Assembly: GCA_945787575.1 (NCBI GenBank)
Contig: CALZKB010000019.1
Location: forward strand, 1 to 53,530
Source of the DNA: Thermoanaerobaculia bacterium
GTDB lineage: Bacteria; Acidobacteriota; Thermoanaerobaculia; Multivoradales; JAHEKO01
Length of the DNA stretch: 53,530 bases
Direction: 5' to 3'
Shown here: positions 52,100 to 53,530 of the stretch, piece by piece
Position numbering within the stretch: position 1 is the stretch's first letter
How the letters are laid out: the number at the start of each line of letters is the position of its first letter
The notes under the pieces: generated by a model
Seen by the model: the letters and a program-made list of their open reading frames with translations, nothing else
What the model was told of the DNA's origin: nothing
The model's database searches: none
Translations under genes and position numbers: made by a program

Positions 52100-52573
52100 A
52101 TGCGCGTAATCACCGGTCGTCGATTGGTTGGTCTAGCTTGGGTCACTCCGCTGATCGTGGTCTCAGGCGTCGGTCTCGGCACCTCACCGAGCCGGGGACA
52201 GGAGAACGAGAATCCTGGTTTCATGGCCAGCGCGGGCCGCGAGACATACCAGACCTACTGCGCCAGCTGCCACGGCACGGAGGCCGACGGTCGAGGGAGC
52301 CTCGCCCGCCACCTGACCGTCCGCCCGACCGACCTCACCAAGGTCAAGCAGCTCAATCAAGGGGTTTTCCCCAAGGAGGAGGTGCGTCAGGCGATCGACG
52401 GTCGGAAGGAGATCGGACCTCACGGCTCGGCCGACATGCCGGTCTGGGGAGACGTCTTTCAGAGCTCGATGGCGCTCAAGACCTTCGAGCAGGGCGAGAC
52501 CGACGAAGATCGGGCCGCCAGGAAGATCCGCGAGCTCGTCCAATACCTGGAGTCGATCCAGGTCATCGATTGA
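52100..52573 (+). CDS. Secreted class-I c-type cytochrome
   Basis: The product has 157 residues. AGAAGAAGGGG precedes the ATG. A signal peptide (LAWVTPLIVVSGVGLGTSP) leads to the haem site CASCH (Cys54, Cys57, His58). The distal Met ligand is probably Met113 in GSADMPVWGDVF. Size and layout match small periplasmic electron carriers. No oxidase or reductase genes adjoin, so its partner is unknown. Confidence 0.88.
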   Translation: MRVITGRRLVGLAWVTPLIVVSGVGLGTSPSRGQENENPGFMASAGRETYQTYCASCHGTEADGRGSLARHLTVRPTDLTKVKQLNQGVFPKEEVRQAIDGRKEIGPHGSADMPVWGDVFQSSMALKTFEQGETDEDRAARKIRELVQYLESIQVID

Positions 52574-52664
52574 AGGTGCATCAGGCCTCCGGGATGTCGC
52601 CAGCGGCCACGTTGTAGAGGTGCACGTTGCCTGGCAGAAGGTCGGATAGTAACGTCGAAGCACT

Positions 52665-53530
52665 GTGACGGTGCCGACGGATGATCAGGCCTCGGTGATT
52701 GGCGCCGGCGTGAGGTCGTCCCAACCCCTGCTGGTCTTGGATCCTCAGCGGCCGGCGGCGCGGGCGTTGGTAGCCATCCTCGAGGCTCTCTTCGAGGTCG
52801 CGCTCCGGAGCGAGGAGGGCGTGCGCGAGGATCGGCACGTGGAGCACCTGCACGACTTTCGGGTCTCCCTGAGGCGCACCCGGTCGGCCCTCGGGGGCGT
52901 CAAGAAGGTCCTACCCCGGGCACCGGTCAAGCGGTTCCGGCGGGAGTTCGCCTGGCTCGCGCGGACGACCGGGCCAACCCGCGATCTCGACGTCTTCCTG
53001 ACCAAGCTGCCGGACTACGAGGCCCAGCTGCCGGCGGATCTCGTCGCGCGCCTTGAGTCGGTGAGGAGGTCGCTCGGCCGACTGCGCGGTTCGGCCCAGC
53101 AGCGAGTGGTCGAGAACCTCGAGACCGCTCGTTATCTGCACCTGCGCACCGAATGGCGCGCCTTCCTCAGCTCGCCGGCGACGATCTCGGGAGGCGAGAA
53201 CGGGCAGCGCCCGATCGTCGAGCTGGCGGACCGAGCGATCTCCGAGGCTCACAACCGGGCAACGAAGCTGGCGCGGGCGCTCGATCCGACGTCCTCCGAC
53301 GCCGACCTGCACCGGCTGCGGGTCGCCGGCAAGCGACTGCGCTACCTGATGACGTTCTTCCGGTCGCTCTATTCCAGCGAGGAGGTCACCCCCAAGATCG
53401 AGTCGTTGAAGGTCCTGCAGGACACGCTCGGAGATCTCCACGACCTGGCGATCCAGCGCTCGCTTCTCGCCGAGCTGGTGCGGGGCACGGCGACTCAGGA
53501 CCTCCCGTCGAGCGCCGAGCGGGTCGCTAT
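52665..53530 (+). CDS. CHAD-domain protein (partial, runs off the window)
   Basis: This is open to the end of the window (288 codons seen). An in-frame TAA just upstream limits the start to GTG 52665 or GTG 52671. CHAD marks are HDFRVSLRRTRSALGGVKKV, RDLDVFLTKLPDYEAQLP, LHRLRVAGKRLRYLMTFFRS and LKVLQDTLGDLHDLAIQRSL, with conserved His and Arg for binding polyphosphate. CHAD proteins coat polyphosphate granules; some are fused to CYTH triphosphatase domains, but no CYTH part appears before the edge. It lies 91 bp after the cytochrome gene. Confidence 0.85.
   Translation, partial: MTVPTDDQASVIGAGVRSSQPLLVLDPQRPAARALVAILEALFEVALRSEEGVREDRHVEHLHDFRVSLRRTRSALGGVKKVLPRAPVKRFRREFAWLARTTGPTRDLDVFLTKLPDYEAQLPADLVARLESVRRSLGRLRGSAQQRVVENLETARYLHLRTEWRAFLSSPATISGGENGQRPIVELADRAISEAHNRATKLARALDPTSSDADLHRLRVAGKRLRYLMTFFRSLYSSEEVTPKIESLKVLQDTLGDLHDLAIQRSLLAELVRGTATQDLPSSAERVA

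Noticed and set aside
52581-52853. Small minus-strand gene ending NVHLYNVAAGDIPEA
   Set aside because: Only the last 15-20 residues look protein-like. The rest is antisense to the CHAD gene and no start is supported, so at most it is a tiny relic.

Overview
The window is GC-rich DNA carrying about 31 protein-coding genes (several of them broken), eight decayed gene fragments, and spacers packed with short repeats. The gene mix suggests an Acidobacteriota-type genome, most likely Thermoanaerobaculia or a close relative. It includes winged-helix/TPR regulators, BNR and FG-GAP propeller proteins ending in a common GFESGDTSAWS-type tail, DUF5916 and sulfatase-like proteins, FAAL-acyltransferase fusions, and a REP-associated transposase. 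This is an inference from protein families; no ribosomal gene is present. I see no tRNA, rRNA, CRISPR array, prophage or replication origin.

Layout. 1-2.2 kb: a frameshifted REP-associated tyrosine transposase (RAYT) bracketed by inverted copies of a GGTGCCACC-core repeat, followed by a 42-codon relic of a PQQ-propeller gene. 2.2-16.3 kb: a secreted PHP/NIDO protein with a Ser-Asp tail, a small zinc-ribbon gene, a broken oxidase-like membrane gene, a secreted FG-GAP propeller, an ACP-acyl-AMP ligase-PlsC fusion, and a divergent pair made of a DUF3060-like secreted protein and a winged-helix/TPR regulator. 16.5-24 kb: a small outer-membrane barrel, an autotransporter-type barrel, an MDR oxidoreductase, an M64 peptidase, a RES-Xre toxin-antitoxin pair and a lipoprotein. 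24.1-26.3 kb: two decayed sulfatase-superfamily genes and a VapBC-type pair. 26.3-36.2 kb: mostly minus strand, with an atypical Lgt homologue, a coupled lipoprotein pair, an M28 peptidase, a kinase fragment and a chimeric solute-binding/CARDB/propeller lipoprotein; one membrane zincin lies on the plus strand. 36.6-41.3 kb: a PQQ-propeller gene truncated into foreign sequence, a Ser/Thr kinase with a damaged N-lobe, and phosphofructokinase. 41.3-43.9 kb: a HigA relic, two secreted proteins and a small gene that looks like a RiPP precursor with a nitrile-hydratase-type leader. 43.9-51.8 kb: a glycosyltransferase and a sulfatase-like lipoprotein as an overlapping pair, DUF5916, and a BNR-repeat protein with an N-terminal frameshift. 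52.1-53.5 kb: a cytochrome c and a partial CHAD gene.

Themes. Most products are exported, so the cell invests heavily in envelope and surface proteins. Metabolic genes are few (PFK, MDR oxidoreductase, acyl-AMP ligase). Many spacers carry perfect head-to-tail duplications of 10-36 bp, and many genes are broken by frameshifts, nonsense codons or deletions. The best candidates for something new are the orphan RiPP-like precursor at 43552-43944, the spacer-restricted micro-duplications, and the mosaic gene junctions near 33.97 and 38.13-38.6 kb.
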